6,986 nt of DNA, from positions 1 to 6,986 of the forward strand of contig CAMLKS010000126.1 of assembly GCA_946480675.1 (NCBI GenBank), written 5' to 3'. The position numbers and the translations under genes are program-made. The stretch is from an uncultured Bacteroidota bacterium (GTDB lineage Bacteria > Bacteroidota > Bacteroidia > Chitinophagales > Chitinophagaceae). This document shows, one piece after another, positions 6,581 through 6,986 of the stretch. Under the pieces are notes generated by a model. The model made no database searches. It was not told the DNA's origin and was given only the letters and a program-made list of their open reading frames with translations. Position 1 is the stretch's first letter. Each line of letters starts with the position of its first letter.

Positions 6581-6922
6581 ATGATATACTCTACCGAACT
6601 GATAAAAGGCACGCTGAAAACCATAGTGCTGAAGCTGCTGGCCGATAACAAGAGAATGTATGGCTACGAGATAACGCAACGGGTAAAGGAACTGACATTT
6701 GATAAGATACAGATATCGGAAGGGGCACTGTACCCTACGCTGCATGCACTGGAAAGCGAAGGCCTGCTGGTGACGGAGGTAGAATATATAGGCAAGCGTG
6801 TGCGGAAATATTACAGCCTGAGCCCCAGCGGCAAGAGCAAGAGTAAAGAAAAACTGAGCGAGCTGGCCGATTTTATAGAAACCATGAAAATATTGCTGGA
6901 CCTGAAAATAAAAACAGCTTAA
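6581..6922 (+). CDS. PadR family transcriptional regulator
   Basis: DNA-binding repressor of 113 residues, the usual size of short PadR (subfamily 2) proteins that hold a winged helix-turn-helix plus a single C-terminal dimerisation helix. Visible motifs: the N-terminal helix with LIKGTLKTIVLKLL (7-20), YGYEITQRV (27-35), the recognition-helix region ISEGALYPTLHALESEGLL (45-63), and the wing GKRVRKYYSLSPSGK (71-85), followed by an amphipathic helix (88-110). The inducer is unknown; family members respond to phenolic acids, drugs or envelope signals. A second gene starts 2 bp after its stop, so the two are surely cotranscribed. A dyad at 6530-6552 lies over its probable promoter. The ATG at 6581 is chosen because the family motif begins immediately after it. 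It is divergent from the TPR sensor gene, which could be a shared target. Confidence 0.95.
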   Translation: MIYSTELIKGTLKTIVLKLLADNKRMYGYEITQRVKELTFDKIQISEGALYPTLHALESEGLLVTEVEYIGKRVRKYYSLSPSGKSKSKEKLSELADFIETMKILLDLKIKTA

Positions 6923-6924
6923 GA

Positions 6925-6986
6925 ATGTATTGCATCACTGACGAGCAAGTAGATTTTATCCTCGATGACATTAGACGTAATGGCAT
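6925..6986 (+). CDS. Start of a PadR-linked protein, cut by the window end
   Basis: An open frame begins with ATG at 6925, 2 bp after the padR stop, and remains open to the end of the window (20 complete codons). It reads MYCITDEQVDFILDDI followed by RRNG. This resembles the N-terminus of Bacteroidota proteins encoded directly after PadR genes, which begin with a (T)EEQIDFILNDI-like helix and later carry an LLDHICCIIE-like motif and membrane helices; that comparison is from memory. By analogy with other PadR-linked membrane proteins, it may be the partner that the regulator controls. Too little is present to assign a function. Confidence 0.65.
   Translation, partial: MYCITDEQVDFILDDIRRNG

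Overview
The window looks like chromosomal DNA from a member of the Bacteroidota, probably near the Chitinophagaceae. Four signs point there: a type IX secretion (T9SS) C-terminal sorting domain, Bacteroidota-type promoter elements (TTTG, about 20 nt, then TAnnTTTG), no Shine-Dalgarno sequences ahead of the starts, and a PadR regulator paired with a small downstream partner. The genus assignment is inference; no rRNA or other marker gene is present.

Layout, left to right. (1) 33-2390 (+) encodes a 785-residue secreted protein with seven or eight Ig-like/PKD-like repeats and a T9SS type A sorting domain. (2) 2498-3058 (+) encodes a dihydrofolate reductase-like (RibD C-terminal type) oxidoreductase behind its own good promoter. 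(3) 3143-4486 and 4513-4842 (+) form a two-gene unit: a predicted outer-membrane protein with a His/Met-rich mature N-terminus, then a 19-cysteine cytosolic four-helix-bundle copper-storage protein of the Csp3 type. This is the clearest functional module, most likely for copper handling. (4) 4839-6446 (-) converges on the copper gene with a 4-bp overlap and encodes a TPR sensor-like protein with one membrane helix and a histidine-kinase dimerisation/phosphoacceptor segment but no ATPase domain. (5) 6581-6922 (+), divergent from the TPR gene, encodes a PadR-family repressor. A second gene begins 2 bp after its stop and runs off the window.

The 134-bp divergent intergenic region (6447-6580) holds two TGTA/TACA-type dyads, plausible PadR operators. 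The copper unit has a perfect -7 element (TAGTTTTG) with an imperfect dyad just upstream. No RNA genes, CRISPR arrays, insertion sequences or attachment sites were seen, and no gap without a gene is longer than about 135 bp.

The points most worth following are the copper pair and its promoter, the kinase-like protein that stops after its phosphoacceptor domain, and the dyads between the TPR and PadR genes. The genes themselves belong to recognisable families; I see no clear evidence of an entirely new system.
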